A DNA stretch of 64,000 nucleotides from an uncultured Maritimibacter sp. Its GTDB lineage: Bacteria; Pseudomonadota; Alphaproteobacteria; Rhodobacterales; Rhodobacteraceae. The notes beneath the pieces are model-generated. The model did not search any database and was not told the origin of the DNA. It saw only the letters and a program-made list of their open reading frames with translations. This document shows, one piece after another, positions 46,227-57,212 of the stretch. The translations under genes and the position numbers were made by a program. Position 1 is the stretch's first letter; every line of letters starts with the position of its first letter. Where the stretch lies: NCBI GenBank assembly GCA_913063035.1, contig CAJXYS010000007.1, positions 35,805-99,804 on the forward strand. Direction: 5' to 3'.

Positions 46227-47090
46227 ATGTCCCCTGAAGTGACATCATTTTTCGACGAGGCCACGAACACCGTATCCTATGTCGTCAAGGATCCGGCCGG
46301 CCGGAGCTGCGCGATCATCGACTCGGTGCTGGACTTCGACTACGCGTCCGGCCACACCGACACGCGCTCGGCCGACGCGGTCATCGACTTCGTGACCCGC
46401 GAGGGCCTCGAGGTCGAGTGGATCATCGAGACCCATGTCCATGCCGACCACCTGTCGGCCGCACCCTACCTGCAGGAAAAGCTGGGCGGCAAGACGGGCA
46501 TCGGCAAGAACATCACCATCGTGCAGGACACCTTCGGCAAGGTCTTCAACGCCGGCACCGAGTTCCAGCGCGACGGCAGCCAGTTCGACGCGCTCTTCGA
46601 GGAAGGCGACAGTTTCCACATCGGGCAGATGCGCGGCGACGTGTTGCACACGCCGGGCCACACGCCCGCCTGCATGACCTATGTCATTGGCGACGCGGCC
46701 TTCGTGGGCGACACGATCTTCATGCCCGATTTCGGCACCGCGCGCTGCGACTTCCCCGGCGGCTCGGCCGAGCAGATGTACGACTCGGTGCAGAAAATCC
46801 TGTCGCTGCCCGACGAGACGCGCATCTTCGTCTGCCATGACTACAAGGCCCCCGGCCGCGACGAATATGCCTGGGAATCCACCGTGGGCGAGCAGAAGGC
46901 GCAGAACGTCCATGTCGGCGCGGGCAAGACCAAGGACGATTTCGTCCGCATGCGCACAGAACGCGACGCCACCCTCGGCATGCCGAAGCTCATCATCCCG
47001 TCGCTGCAGGTGAACATGCGCGCCGGCGACATGCCGCCGGCCGAGGACAATGGCGTCACCTACCTCAAGGTTCCGGTAAACAGGCTCTGA
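46227..47090 (+). CDS. blh: Blh-type metallo-beta-lactamase-fold persulfide dioxygenase
   Basis: A 287-residue MBL-fold enzyme. Metal ligands are in THVHADHLSA (H70, H72, D74, H75), HTPGHTP and FVGDTIF, with HDYK later. Blh enzymes act with sulfide oxidation to handle persulfides or sulfide. AAAAGGAGG precedes the ATG. It is divergent from sqrR and followed by two YeeE/YedE halves one base away, all apparently one sulfide-induced operon. No sqr gene is in the window. Confidence 0.92.
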   Translation: MSPEVTSFFDEATNTVSYVVKDPAGRSCAIIDSVLDFDYASGHTDTRSADAVIDFVTREGLEVEWIIETHVHADHLSAAPYLQEKLGGKTGIGKNITIVQDTFGKVFNAGTEFQRDGSQFDALFEEGDSFHIGQMRGDVLHTPGHTPACMTYVIGDAAFVGDTIFMPDFGTARCDFPGGSAEQMYDSVQKILSLPDETRIFVCHDYKAPGRDEYAWESTVGEQKAQNVHVGAGKTKDDFVRMRTERDATLGMPKLIIPSLQVNMRAGDMPPAEDNGVTYLKVPVNRL

Positions 47091-47091
47091 C

Positions 47092-47535
47092 ATGAACATT
47101 CTGGACTTCATTCAAACGGACTGGCTCTACGGCCTGGCCGGCGGGCTGGTCATTGGCCTTTCGGCCGCGATCTACCTGCTCGTCAACGGCCGGGTCATGG
47201 GCGCGAGCGGCATTCTCGGCGGGCTGGTGGACGGCTCGGGCTACGTGACCGCGATGGAACGGCTGAGCTTCATCGGCGGGCTCGTCTTCGTGCCCGCCCT
47301 CTTCGCCGTCTTCGTCGGCGCACCCGAGACCCATCTCACCGGCAACTGGATCGTGCTGATCGCGGCGGGGCTGCTGGTGGGTGTCGGCACGCGCATCGCC
47401 AATGGCTGCACCAGCGGCCACGGCGTCTGCGGAATCTCGCGCTTCTCGCTGCGCGGCATGGTCGCCACGGTCTTCTACATCGGGGCGGGCGGCGTGACCG
47501 TCATGCTCTTCAAGCACATCCTGGGGGTGATCTGA
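47092..47535 (+). CDS. YeeE/YedE family half-transporter (first half)
   Basis: A 147-residue membrane protein with four or so helices and the signature [21 protein letters not shown], the cysteine-containing thiosulfate-path motif of TsuA/YeeE transporters. In E. coli YeeE both halves are one chain; here they are two genes. It overlaps the next gene by one base (TGATG). Confidence 0.93.
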   Translation: MNILDFIQTDWLYGLAGGLVIGLSAAIYLLVNGRVMGASGILGGLVDGSGYVTAMERLSFIGGLVFVPALFAVFVGAPETHLTGNWIVLIAAGLLVGVGTRIANGCTSGHGVCGISRFSLRGMVATVFYIGAGGVTVMLFKHILGVI

Positions 47536-47966
47536 TGCGGAATTTCTTCGCGGCTCTCGCGGGCGGCACCTTCGGCGTCGGGCTGATGCTGTCCGGCATG
47601 ACCGACACCGCCAAGGTCCAGGGCTGGCTCGACGTGTTCGGCAACTGGGACCCGACGCTGGCCTTCGTGATGGGCGGCGCGATCCTGCCGATGCTGATCG
47701 CCTGGCAGATCGCCGAGCGGCGCCACCGCTCCGCCCTCGGCAACCTGATCCCCGAGCGGCCCGAGCCGCGGGTCGGGCGCAACCTCGTGCTCGGCTCGGT
47801 GATGTTCGGCGCCGGCTGGGGGCTGGCCGGGCTCTGCCCGGGGCCGTCGCTCGCGGCGCTGTCCTATAACGGGATCGACGGCTTCGTCTTCGTCGGCTCC
47901 ATGATCGCGGGCATGCTGATCGCGGTCCCGGTCAAGGCCCGCATGACCGCGGCAAAACCCGCCTGA
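47535..47966 (+). CDS. YeeE/YedE family half-transporter (second half)
   Basis: A 143-residue partner half: GGTFGVGLMLSGMTDTAKV and FGAGWGLAGLCPGPSLAALS, with the second conserved cysteine motif. The two halves likely assemble into one thiosulfate or related sulfur-anion importer. The gene ends the sqrR-controlled operon. Confidence 0.93.
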   Translation: MRNFFAALAGGTFGVGLMLSGMTDTAKVQGWLDVFGNWDPTLAFVMGGAILPMLIAWQIAERRHRSALGNLIPERPEPRVGRNLVLGSVMFGAGWGLAGLCPGPSLAALSYNGIDGFVFVGSMIAGMLIAVPVKARMTAAKPA

Positions 47967-47972
47967 ACCACC

Positions 47973-48902
47973 TCAGTACCTGGCCGCCTCGGCGGCCAGG
48001 CGCCCGTCGAGACAGCTCTCGCCCGGCGCGGGACGCTCCCGGCCCGACAGCAGCATCCGCCTGAGCACCGTCTCGCGCCCCTTCGCGCTGTCGAGGAAGC
48101 GCGCCCGGGGGATCAGCGCCGCCGCCGGCGTGCCGAGCTGGGCCAGCACCTCGTACCCGCCGAGACGCGCGAGCCCCGCGCGCGCACAGTCCGCCGCGGC
48201 ATCGGGACAGATCCCGGCGCAGAGCGCCTCGAGCGGGGCCGCCAGCACGTGCCCGTCCGGCCAGGCGCCGGCATCCCAGTCGAGCCCGGCCACGACCCGC
48301 TGCGGATCTCCCGGGGACAGCCGCGCCGCGTCATCGGCCACGCGGTCCCCCTGCCCGGCCGCGCGCCAGTCCTTCCAGACCAGGTAGCGCATCCCGGCCG
48401 GGTAGTCCGGATCGTCGGCGATCGCGTCGAAGCCGCCGGCCTGGCGCGCGGCCGCGAAGACGAGCGCCTCGCGCGCGGCGCGCGCCTCGCCCGCCCGCGC
48501 GAACCCCAGCGCAAGCGACGCCGGGGCGTCCGGCGACCAGAGCTGCACCCAGAGCCGGGCGAGCGGCGCCTCTGCCGCCGCGGCCCGCATCCAGCTCTTG
48601 CCAGACATGCCGCCCGGCGCCCGCAGGAGCGCCACCCGCTCGTCGCGCGAGCGGTCGGAAAGCCAGGGGCCCTGCAGCTCGGGCATCTTGTCGACAAGCG
48701 CCAGCAGCATCTGTGCGGCCGTGTTGCCCTCGGCGGCGAGATCGGCCAGCACCGGCAGCGCCGCGGCCTCGTCGCCCTCCAGCCAGGTTTCGACGGCGGA
48801 AACGAACCCGGCATCGTCCTGGCCCGGCACCGGGTCCGCGGCCCGGGCGGGGGGCGCCGCGAGCAGCAGCGCGGCAAGGAAAACGGAAATCACAAAGCGC
48901 AT
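47973..48902 (-). CDS. Secreted protein of unknown function
   Basis: A 309-residue protein with a signal peptide (MRFVISVFLAALLLAAPPARAAD). The early part, SAVETWLEGDEAAALPVLADLAAEGNTAAQMLLALVDKM, resembles a Sel1/TPR-like helix pair; the rest is alanine-rich and probably helical, with several cysteines (CAGICPDAAADCARAG). Family not recognised. It runs convergent with the YeeE/YedE operon and lies downstream of the cox genes, after a hairpin. Confidence 0.75.
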   Translation of the reverse strand: MRFVISVFLAALLLAAPPARAADPVPGQDDAGFVSAVETWLEGDEAAALPVLADLAAEGNTAAQMLLALVDKMPELQGPWLSDRSRDERVALLRAPGGMSGKSWMRAAAAEAPLARLWVQLWSPDAPASLALGFARAGEARAAREALVFAAARQAGGFDAIADDPDYPAGMRYLVWKDWRAAGQGDRVADDAARLSPGDPQRVVAGLDWDAGAWPDGHVLAAPLEALCAGICPDAAADCARAGLARLGGYEVLAQLGTPAAALIPRARFLDSAKGRETVLRRMLLSGRERPAPGESCLDGRLAAEAARY

Positions 48903-48969
48903 GGGCCTCTCCCGTAAAGGGGCGGCCCGCAGGTTGTAAGCCCGATCCTGCCGGGCCGTCCGGTCAGCC

Positions 48970-48991
48970 GGGGGCCGCCTGGGCGGCCCCC
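48970..48991. terminator. GC-rich hairpin at the end of the cox operon
   Basis: GGGGGCCGCC (48970-48979) and GGCGGCCCCC (48982-48991) form a perfect 10-bp stem around a two-base loop, just beyond the coxM stop on the minus strand. There is no T-run. It resembles the purD hairpin in its poly-G/C stem and CCCCCGA tail. Confidence 0.6.
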
Positions 48992-49002
48992 GAACCCGAG
49001 TC

Positions 49003-49794
49003 TCAGGACGCGGCCGCGACCGCGCGGCCGGTCAGCACTTTCACGAGATGCGCCCGGTAATCCGGCGTTCCGTGCAGGTCCCCGATCATGCCGTCGGCGG
49101 GCACTGACAGGTCCTTCAGCGCGTCGGCGGCGAAATTCGACGACAGGGCCGCCTCGGCCTCGGACCAGCGGAAGACGCCTTCCTCGCTGGCCCCGGTCAC
49201 AGCGACCCGGACGCCGTCGGCGTATCTGGCGACGAACACCCCCACCAGCGCGAAGCGCGAGGCCGGCTGTTCGAACTTCTGGTAAGCCGCGGCCTCGGGC
49301 ACCGGGAAACGCACTTCGGTGATGATCTCGCCGTCGTCGAGCGCCGTGGTGAACATGCCCTGGAAATAGTCGTCCGCCGCGATCTCGCGCGCGTTGGTCA
49401 CGATGGTCGCGCCGGACCCCAGCGCCGCCGCCGGGTAACAGGCCGAGGGGTCGTTATTGGCCAGGCTGCCGCCGATGGTGCCGCGCGCGCGGACCGCCGG
49501 GTCGCCGATACTGGCCGCCAGCGCGGCCAGCCCCGGGTAATGCGCCGCCGCCTCGCGGGCGACGGTGGCATGGGTCGTGCCGCCCCCGATGGACAGGCGT
49601 CCATCGTCATGGACGCAGACCCCCTTGATCGCGTCGATGCCGGACAGGCTGACGAGGGTCTCGGGCATGGCGAGGCGCTGCTTCAGCGTCGGGATCAGCG
49701 TCTGGCCGCCGCCCAGCGCCTGGGCCTCGTCCTGGCCCAGCGCCTTGACCGCCTCCTCCAGCGTGGAGGGCCGTATCAAATCGAAGTTATACAT
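49003..49794 (-). CDS. CoxM-like FAD subunit of a molybdenum hydroxylase
   Basis: A 263-residue medium subunit: FAD motifs ALGGGQTLIPTLKQRL, IGGGTTHATVA and TIGGSLANNDPSACYPAA. It passes electrons from the [2Fe-2S] subunit to the acceptor. AAGGAGGAG precedes the ATG. Last gene of a coxS-coxL-coxM order, which is that of form II clusters. Confidence 0.93.
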   Translation of the reverse strand: MYNFDLIRPSTLEEAVKALGQDEAQALGGGQTLIPTLKQRLAMPETLVSLSGIDAIKGVCVHDDGRLSIGGGTTHATVAREAAAHYPGLAALAASIGDPAVRARGTIGGSLANNDPSACYPAAALGSGATIVTNAREIAADDYFQGMFTTALDDGEIITEVRFPVPEAAAYQKFEQPASRFALVGVFVARYADGVRVAVTGASEEGVFRWSEAEAALSSNFAADALKDLSVPADGMIGDLHGTPDYRAHLVKVLTGRAVAAAS

Positions 49795-49808
49795 GGGTCA
49801 GCTCCTCC

Positions 49809-52184
49809 TTACTGCGCGCCGTTGATCGCCTGCCAGACCCGGCCCGGCGAAAGCGGCATGTCGATATGGGTCACGTCGATGCCGCCGCGCTGCAGCGCAT
49901 CGATCACCCCGTTGACGATCGCCGGCGGCGACCCGATGGCGCCGGCCTCGCCGCAGCCCTTCACCCCGAGCGGGTTGTGGGTGCAGGGTGTCTGGCAGGA
50001 ATGGTCCACCTTGAACATCGGGAAGTCGTCGGCCCGCGGCATGGCGTAATCCATGTAGGTGCCGGACAGAAGCTGCCCGTTCTCATCATAGACCGTGCCC
50101 TCGATCAGGGCCTGCCCGATCCCCTGGGCAAGCCCGCCATGAACCTGGCCCTCGACGATCATCGGGTTGATCACGTTGCCGAAATCATCCGCCGCGGCAA
50201 AGCTGCAAACCGTGACCTTGCCGGTTTCGGGATCGACCTCGACCTCGCAGGCATAGGCGCCGGCGGGATAGGTGAAGTTCGCCGGATCGTAGAAGGCGGT
50301 TTCCTCCAGCCCCGGCTCGAGATCCTCGAGCGGGAAGTCATGCGGGATATAGGCCTTGAGCGCCACCTCGCCGAAGCCCACCGACTTGTCCGTGCCGGCC
50401 ACGCTGAACTGGCCGTCGGTGAATTCGATATCCGCCTCGGAGGCTTCCAGCATGTGCGCGGCGATCTTCTTGCCCTTGTTGATCACCTTCTCGGTCGCGC
50501 GCACCACGGCCGAGCCGCAGACCGCCAGCGACCGCGACCCGTAGGTGCCCATTCCGAAGGGGATCTTGGACGTGTCGCCATGGACGATCTCGACGCTGTT
50601 TTCATCAATGCCCAGCATGTCGGCCACCACCTGCGGGAAGGCGGTTTCATGCCCCTGCCCATGGCTGTGGGCCCCCACCATGACGGCGATGTTGCCAGTG
50701 GCATTCACCCGTACGGTCGCGGCGTCGTAAAGGCCGACCCGTGACCCCAGCACACCTACGAGGTTGGACGGGGCGATGCCGCAGGCCTCGATGTAGGTGT
50801 TCACGCCAAGGCCGCGCAGCTTGCCGTTCTTCTCGCTCGCCTTGCGGCGCGCCTCGAAGCCGTCGCGGTCGATCATCTCTTCCAGCTTGTCGACCAGCGC
50901 GCCGTAATTGCCGGTATCGTATTCCAGCCCGGCGGCGCTGGTGAACGGGAATTGGTCGGGCTGAACGAAGTTCTTGCGCCGGATCTCCAGCGGGTCGATC
51001 CCCAGCTCACGCGCGGCCATGTCGATCACGCGCTCCAGCGAATAGGTCGCCTCGGGCCGCCCGGCCCCACGATAGGCATCGACCGGTGCCGTGTTGGTAA
51101 AGACCGCCTTCACGTTCACATAGACATTGGGCACCGCATAGTTGCCCGCCATCAGCGTCCCGTGCAGGAAGGTCGGCGTCGCGGTCGAAAAGTTCGACAG
51201 GTAAGCGCCGACATTGGCCATGGTCTCGGTCCGGAAAGCGATGAATGTGCCATCCTTTTCACAGGCCAGTTCGATTTTCGTGACGTGGTCGCGACCATGG
51301 GCGTCGGTCAGGAAGCTTTCGCTGCGGCTTGCCGTCCAGCGCACGGGGCGCCCGATCTTCTTGGCGGCGGCCAGCACCAATGCCTCCTCGCCGTAGTGAT
51401 AGATCTTCGACCCGAAGCCGCCGCCCACGTCGGGGGCCACCACCTTGAGCTTGTTTTCAGGAATGCCCAGCACGAAAGCCGAGATCAGCAGCCGCGTCAG
51501 GTGCGGGTTCTGTGAGGTCGTGTAGAGCGTGTACTCGCCCGTTCCGGGGTCGTAGTCGGCCGTCGAGGCACGCGGTTCCATCGCGTTGGGCACCAGCCGG
51601 TTGTTGACCAGTTCCAGCGTGGTGACATGCGGGGCGTTCTTGATCGCCTCGTCCGTGGCGGCACGGTTGTCCTCGATCCAACCCCAGTCGAAACACTGGT
51701 TGGTGCCGATTTCGTCATGCACCAGCGGCGCGCCATCGGCCAGTGCCTTGCCCATATCCACGACGGCGGGCTCTTCGTCGATCTCTGCGACGATCGCCTC
51801 GGCGGCGTCGCGGGCCTGTTCCTCGGTCTCGGCGATGACGGCGGCATAAGCATCGCCCACGTGACGCACCTTGCCATGGGCCAGCACGGGGCGCTTGGGT
51901 TCCTTCATCGGCTGGCCGTCGCGGCTGTTGATTTGCCAGCCGGCCGGGTTTCCGCCGACATCGACGAAATCCTCGCCAGTGAACACCGCCAGCACGCCGG
52001 GCATGGCCTCGGCCTCGGACGTGTCGATGGACTTGATGACACCATTGGCGACCTGGCTGCGGGCAAAGACCGCGTAGGTTTGTCCATGAAGGGCGATGTC
52101 ATCGGTATACTTGCCTCGGCCCGTCAGGAACCGGACATCTTCGCGGCGCGTCGGACTGGCACCAATTCCATGATCTTTCGGCAT
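49809..52184 (-). CDS. Form II CoxL-like large subunit (molybdenum hydroxylase)
   Basis: A 791-residue molybdopterin-cytosine-dinucleotide subunit. The active-site motif is AYRGAGR (around residue 380), the form II signature; genuine CO dehydrogenases (form I) have AYRCSFR. VGGGFGSK and GSHGQGHETAFPQVVAD-like segments bind the cofactor. Form II enzymes' substrates are largely unknown, so CO oxidation should not be assumed. It lies between coxS and coxM. Confidence 0.94.
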   Translation of the reverse strand: MPKDHGIGASPTRREDVRFLTGRGKYTDDIALHGQTYAVFARSQVANGVIKSIDTSEAEAMPGVLAVFTGEDFVDVGGNPAGWQINSRDGQPMKEPKRPVLAHGKVRHVGDAYAAVIAETEEQARDAAEAIVAEIDEEPAVVDMGKALADGAPLVHDEIGTNQCFDWGWIEDNRAATDEAIKNAPHVTTLELVNNRLVPNAMEPRASTADYDPGTGEYTLYTTSQNPHLTRLLISAFVLGIPENKLKVVAPDVGGGFGSKIYHYGEEALVLAAAKKIGRPVRWTASRSESFLTDAHGRDHVTKIELACEKDGTFIAFRTETMANVGAYLSNFSTATPTFLHGTLMAGNYAVPNVYVNVKAVFTNTAPVDAYRGAGRPEATYSLERVIDMAARELGIDPLEIRRKNFVQPDQFPFTSAAGLEYDTGNYGALVDKLEEMIDRDGFEARRKASEKNGKLRGLGVNTYIEACGIAPSNLVGVLGSRVGLYDAATVRVNATGNIAVMVGAHSHGQGHETAFPQVVADMLGIDENSVEIVHGDTSKIPFGMGTYGSRSLAVCGSAVVRATEKVINKGKKIAAHMLEASEADIEFTDGQFSVAGTDKSVGFGEVALKAYIPHDFPLEDLEPGLEETAFYDPANFTYPAGAYACEVEVDPETGKVTVCSFAAADDFGNVINPMIVEGQVHGGLAQGIGQALIEGTVYDENGQLLSGTYMDYAMPRADDFPMFKVDHSCQTPCTHNPLGVKGCGEAGAIGSPPAIVNGVIDALQRGGIDVTHIDMPLSPGRVWQAINGAQ

Positions 52185-52255
52185 TTTTTTCTCCTCCCTG
52201 TGGGCACCTGGAGTCCTGCCGGAACCGATGCCTCAAGAATTCTCCTCGAAAATCC

Positions 52256-52741
<486 letters not shown>

Positions 52742-52933
52742 GAAGTCCTCCCTTGAGATTTGCACGAAGTTAAGCACGGCTCGAGCGGCTTGAGAACCGG
52801 TCTTTTTGGGGTGGGGCGCAGCTTTCGGTCCGCGCCCCCGGCCGTCCATGTTGACGTTACCTCGGGGCGTGCGCAACATGATGGGTGGCACGGCACGTGG
52901 CCCGTGGCCGGTGTGAGTGCAAGGAGTATGCCG

Positions 52934-53668
52934 ATGTCACGCGAGACTGTGGACCGGGAGACCTTGCTGGCTACCAGGACCGAACTGCTCAAAACGGAAA
53001 AGGCGCTGACCCGCGTGACCGACCGCGTGGCGACGGCGCGGCGTGCGTTACCGCGGGTGCGGGTCGAGGCCGACTACCGCTTCGAAGGACCGGACGGGCC
53101 GCTCGGGCTGTTCGATCTCTTCGACGGACATTCGCAGCTTGCCGTCTACCACTTTATGTTCGCCCCGGACTGGGCCGAGGGCTGCCCGATCTGTTCCTTC
53201 TGGGCCGACAATCTCGACCGGCTCGTGCCGCATCTGGCGGCGCGTGACGTGGCGCTGGTGCTGGTCTCGAACGCGCCGGTCTCCAAGCTCGAGGCCTATC
53301 GCCGGCAGATGGGCTGGGCCATGCCCTGGGTATCGGCGGTGGACGGCGCCTTCAGCCGGGACATGGGCGTGACCTTCCCCCCGGACGAGATCGCGGCCGG
53401 CGACGCGACCTACAATTACCAGCGGGGCGGCGCCCCCGGGGCGGAGGCCCCCGGCTTCTCAACCTTCGAGCGCGACGCGGATGGCAGCGTTTACCATTGC
53501 TATTCCGCCTATGCGCGCGGGCTCGAGCCGCTCAATGCCGGCTACGGCCTGCTGGACCTGATGCCGCATGGCCGCAACGAGGCGGACCTGCCCTTCCCGA
53601 TGGGCTGGGTTCGGCGGCAGCCGCGCGCCGGATCGCCGGATAAGGACCCCTGCCCCGGGACCGCCTGA
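52934..53668 (+). CDS. DUF899 (thioredoxin-like) protein
   Basis: A 244-residue protein with the DUF899 pattern: [52 protein letters not shown], then [20 protein letters not shown]. The fold is thioredoxin-like with CPIC as a possible redox site. Function is not established. ATG 52934 has AAGGAG seven bases upstream. It is divergent from coxS. Confidence 0.9.
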   Translation: MSRETVDRETLLATRTELLKTEKALTRVTDRVATARRALPRVRVEADYRFEGPDGPLGLFDLFDGHSQLAVYHFMFAPDWAEGCPICSFWADNLDRLVPHLAARDVALVLVSNAPVSKLEAYRRQMGWAMPWVSAVDGAFSRDMGVTFPPDEIAAGDATYNYQRGGAPGAEAPGFSTFERDADGSVYHCYSAYARGLEPLNAGYGLLDLMPHGRNEADLPFPMGWVRRQPRAGSPDKDPCPGTA

Positions 53669-53768
53669 CACGCCCGCCGGGCAGAGTGGTCCGGCGCCGA
53701 TCGCCGCAGCCGTTCGCCCCTCCACGGCCCGCAGAGCCGCGGCCGCGCGTATCAGGTCCGCATGCGGC

Positions 53769-54775
53769 TCAGCCGGGGCGCTTGTCGCGCGGGTGCGGCC
53801 GGGCCGGGCTTTCCGTCAGCAGCCCGCCAACCCCCATCGCCGCGATATCGGCATCGGTGACGTCCAGCCCGCAGGCGATCCGCTCCATCACCCAGTCCGC
53901 GCCGTTCAGCGCCGGGGATCGCGCACAGCCGGGCAGCCCGATGATCGGCCGCCCGCCGAGCTCGCCGAGGAAAAGCAGGTTGCCCGGGTCGACCGGCATG
54001 CCGAAGCGCGTCAGCCGCCCGCCCGCCGCGACCAGCGCCGCCGGCCCGACGTCGTTCGGGTCCGAGGTGGCCGATCCCGTCAGCACGAGCACCAGGTCTC
54101 CCTCCGCCGCGGCAAGCGCCGCCGACAGCTCGGCGGTGCGATGGGCCACGAGCGGGCTCGCCAGCAGCGCGATGCCCAGCGCGTCCAGCCGGCTCGCCAC
54201 CGCCCGGCGTCCCTTTTCGGCAAGCTTGTCCGGCTGGCCCGGCGTCGCGGTCAGGATCAGGGTCGCGCTCCGCAGCGTCACGGGATGCACGGTCAGCGCG
54301 GCATCGGCCAGCCGCTCGGCCCGGGCCACCACGTCGCCCGGTACCGCGTAGGTGATGATCTTCACGGTGCCGACCATCGTCCCCGGCGTCACCCGCGCCA
54401 GCGGCGGCAGCGTGGCCAGCGTCACCGCCGGATCCAGCGCGTTCAGCCGGTCGACCGCCGCCCGGTCGAGCCCCAGGACGCCCGGACGCTCGGCATGCAG
54501 GTTGACGCGGCCGGTGAAGGGCTCGGTCAGGCGCAGCCCGGCCTCGGCCGGCGCGGGCGCGAGCGCGGCCGCGATGCGCCCGGCGGCGCTGTCTTCGCCG
54601 ACATCCCCCGGGCCGAGCCGCGCGACGGTGACCTCGGCGATGCCAGCGGCGGCGAGCGCGGCGATGTCGGTCTCGGCCAGCACACGGCCCTTACGCAGCC
54701 TGCGGCCCTCCAGCATCAGCGAATGGGCCAGCACAGCGCCGGTCGCGTCGCGCACGGGGACCGGGCCGAACTCCA

Positions 54776-54776
<1 letters not shown>
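53769..54776 (-). CDS. MoeA/MogA-like molybdopterin-binding protein
   Basis: A 335-residue protein with a MogA/MoeA-type molybdopterin-binding domain in the C-terminal half: LVLVLTGSATSDPNDVGPAALVAAGG and GGRPIIGLPGCARSPALNGADWV. The first part (HSLMLEGRRLRKGRVLAETDIAALAAAGI) resembles the MoeA linker. It is probably involved in inserting or modifying the cofactor for the nearby molybdenum hydroxylase. It overlaps the XdhC stop by one base. Confidence 0.85.
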
Positions 54777-55768
<992 letters not shown>

Positions 55769-55830
55769 ATGTGCCTCCCTCCCCGGAATATGGGGCCGGC
55801 GCCGGGCGGACGCCAGCGGAAAGGCACATG

Positions 55831-55859
55831 AAAAAAGGGGCCGTGGCATGCACGGCCCC
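55831..55859 (-). terminator. Terminator of the second YeeE/YedE pair
   Basis: GGGGCCGTG (55837-55845) and CACGGCCCC (55851-55859) pair around five bases; on the minus strand six T residues follow. A standard intrinsic terminator, 26 bases after the stop of the upstream operon. Confidence 0.9.
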
Positions 55860-55884
55860 AGGGGTCGCTTGCGCGACGGGGAGA

Positions 55885-56475
55885 TCAGTGCGCGCGGGCG
55901 AGCCTCTCGCCGCGCGGGTTCAGCCGTTCCGGCAGGGCGAAGGCGATGACCACGAAGGCCGCCCCCATGACCAGCCCGGCGATATCGCCCGGCAGGGCCG
56001 AGAAGAGGCCATCATAGCCCGATCCGGGCACCGCCCCGATGGTGACCTTGCCCCCCAGCACGCCCTGCAGGGCGCCGGTCGACTCGACCCAGGGAAAGCT
56101 CGCCATGTAGGCGGCCGCGCCCAGCAATCCGCCGGCGATGAAGAAGAGCGCGTCCTTGCGCCCCGAGGCCGCCGCGACGAGCCCGGTGCCGGGGCAGAAC
56201 CCGGCCACCGCCCAGCCCGCGCCGAGCAGCAGACCGCCGATGAAGACGCCGACATAGGCCGTCTTGACCGACATGTGGCCGACATCGACCAGGCCCAGCA
56301 TCTGGCCGCCGAACATCAGGATCGAGCCCGTGCCGATCGCCAGCAGGATGGTCTTCATCAGCTTCAGGCTGGTCAGGTTCAGCATCTTGCCGATCACCGT
56401 CGGGTTCGAGGCCCCGATCCGGTCCAGCACCGCACCGAAGGCCGCGCCGATCACGATCGCGAGAAGGATTTCCAT
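55885..56475 (-). CDS. YeeE/YedE family half-transporter (second half, second locus)
   Basis: A 196-residue membrane protein with LLLGAGWAVAGFCPGTGLVAAASGRKDALFFIAGG, the half with the FCPGTG cysteine motif. It is larger than the half at 47.5 kb, with an extra region near the C-terminus (VPGSGYDGLFSALPGDIAG). It probably pairs with the product of the gene immediately upstream to form a sulfur-compound importer. Confidence 0.92.
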   Translation of the reverse strand: MEILLAIVIGAAFGAVLDRIGASNPTVIGKMLNLTSLKLMKTILLAIGTGSILMFGGQMLGLVDVGHMSVKTAYVGVFIGGLLLGAGWAVAGFCPGTGLVAAASGRKDALFFIAGGLLGAAAYMASFPWVESTGALQGVLGGKVTIGAVPGSGYDGLFSALPGDIAGLVMGAAFVVIAFALPERLNPRGERLARAH

Positions 56476-56478
56476 ATC

Positions 56479-57027
56479 TTAGCCCTCCTTGTAGAGCATC
56501 ATTGCGGTCGGGATCGCGGCGGCGAAGGCGCCGAGCGCGAAGATGTAGCCCGAGATCGATGTCTGCATCATGCCCGACATCATGTGCCCCGAGGTGCAGC
56601 CCCCCGCGAGACGCGCACCGTAGAGCACCACGAAACCGCCGATGAACGCCGCGAGATAGCGCTTTCCGGCCCCGTCGCCGAAATTGGCCCGCCAGAGCGC
56701 GGGCATGGTCCGTTCGGCCCGGTCGAGACCGCCGCGGGCCCAGACCGACACGGCCGCGCCGAGCATCATCGCGATCACGAAGACGAAGCTGTAATTCAGC
56801 GGGTTCGCGACCGCCTTGGCGTATTTTCCGTCCGACTTCGCCAGGTAGGCGTTGGACGAGGTGACGCCCTCGGCCGTTTGGGTCACCACCGCGCTGTCGA
56901 CGGCGTTCCACAGGATCCCGTCGAAGATCACGAACTGGGTCGAGACCCCGATCGGCTTGACGAGAAGCACCGCAAGGAAGAAGACGACACCGAGCAAGAC
57001 GCCGCCCGATTTCCACGATAGAGTCAT
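56479..57027 (-). CDS. YeeE/YedE family half-transporter (first half, second locus)
   Basis: A 182-residue membrane protein with the signature LAGGCTSGHMMSGMMQTSISG. A soluble-looking stretch at about 50-80 (VTSSNAYLAKSDGKYAKAVANP) separates the first helices. ATG 57027 is chosen since GGAG lies six bases upstream; GTG 57039 and ATG 57033 are alternatives. The promoter region carries an Fnr box and a SqrR-like site. Confidence 0.9.
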   Translation of the reverse strand: MTLSWKSGGVLLGVVFFLAVLLVKPIGVSTQFVIFDGILWNAVDSAVVTQTAEGVTSSNAYLAKSDGKYAKAVANPLNYSFVFVIAMMLGAAVSVWARGGLDRAERTMPALWRANFGDGAGKRYLAAFIGGFVVLYGARLAGGCTSGHMMSGMMQTSISGYIFALGAFAAAIPTAMMLYKEG

Positions 57028-57039
57028 GTGCATCTCCAC

Positions 57040-57065
57040 ATTCGCAAGAATATCTATACGGCAAT
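57040..57065 (-). promoter_or_regulatory. SqrR-like site upstream of the second YeeE/YedE pair
   Basis: A 26-base segment, beginning ATTCGCAA and ending GGCAAT, lies just upstream of the ATG. It has the same length and agrees at 16 of 26 positions with the inverted repeat in the blh promoter, with conserved outer half-sites. It could be a second SqrR operator. Confidence 0.4.
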
Positions 57066-57091
57066 GTAATCATCTGCGCATGTATGCTGCC

Positions 57092-57105
57092 TTGATCTGC
57101 ATCAA
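57092..57105. promoter_or_regulatory. Perfect Fnr box
   Basis: TTGATCTGCATCAA is an exact TTGAT-N4-ATCAA palindrome. Its centre is about 71 bases from the YeeE-like ATG (57027, minus), suiting activation from near -41.5 with a leader of about 30 bases. The plus-strand UPF0104 gene at 57213 is the alternative target. Confidence 0.75.
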
Positions 57106-57124
57106 GCACGCGCGGGCCCGCGCC

Positions 57125-57150
57125 GGCACGGGCACGGGCACTGGCACGGG
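57125..57150. repeat. GGCACG hexamer tandem repeat
   Basis: Four and a third copies of GGCACG (one with GGCACT) in the intergenic region before the UPF0104 gene. A short simple repeat prone to slippage; not in a coding frame. Confidence 0.8.
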
Positions 57151-57212
57151 ATTGTCCACAAATCCGAAACAACATCATATTGTCGCCCAATTCAGTTGAT
57201 ACCCGGGAGCCG

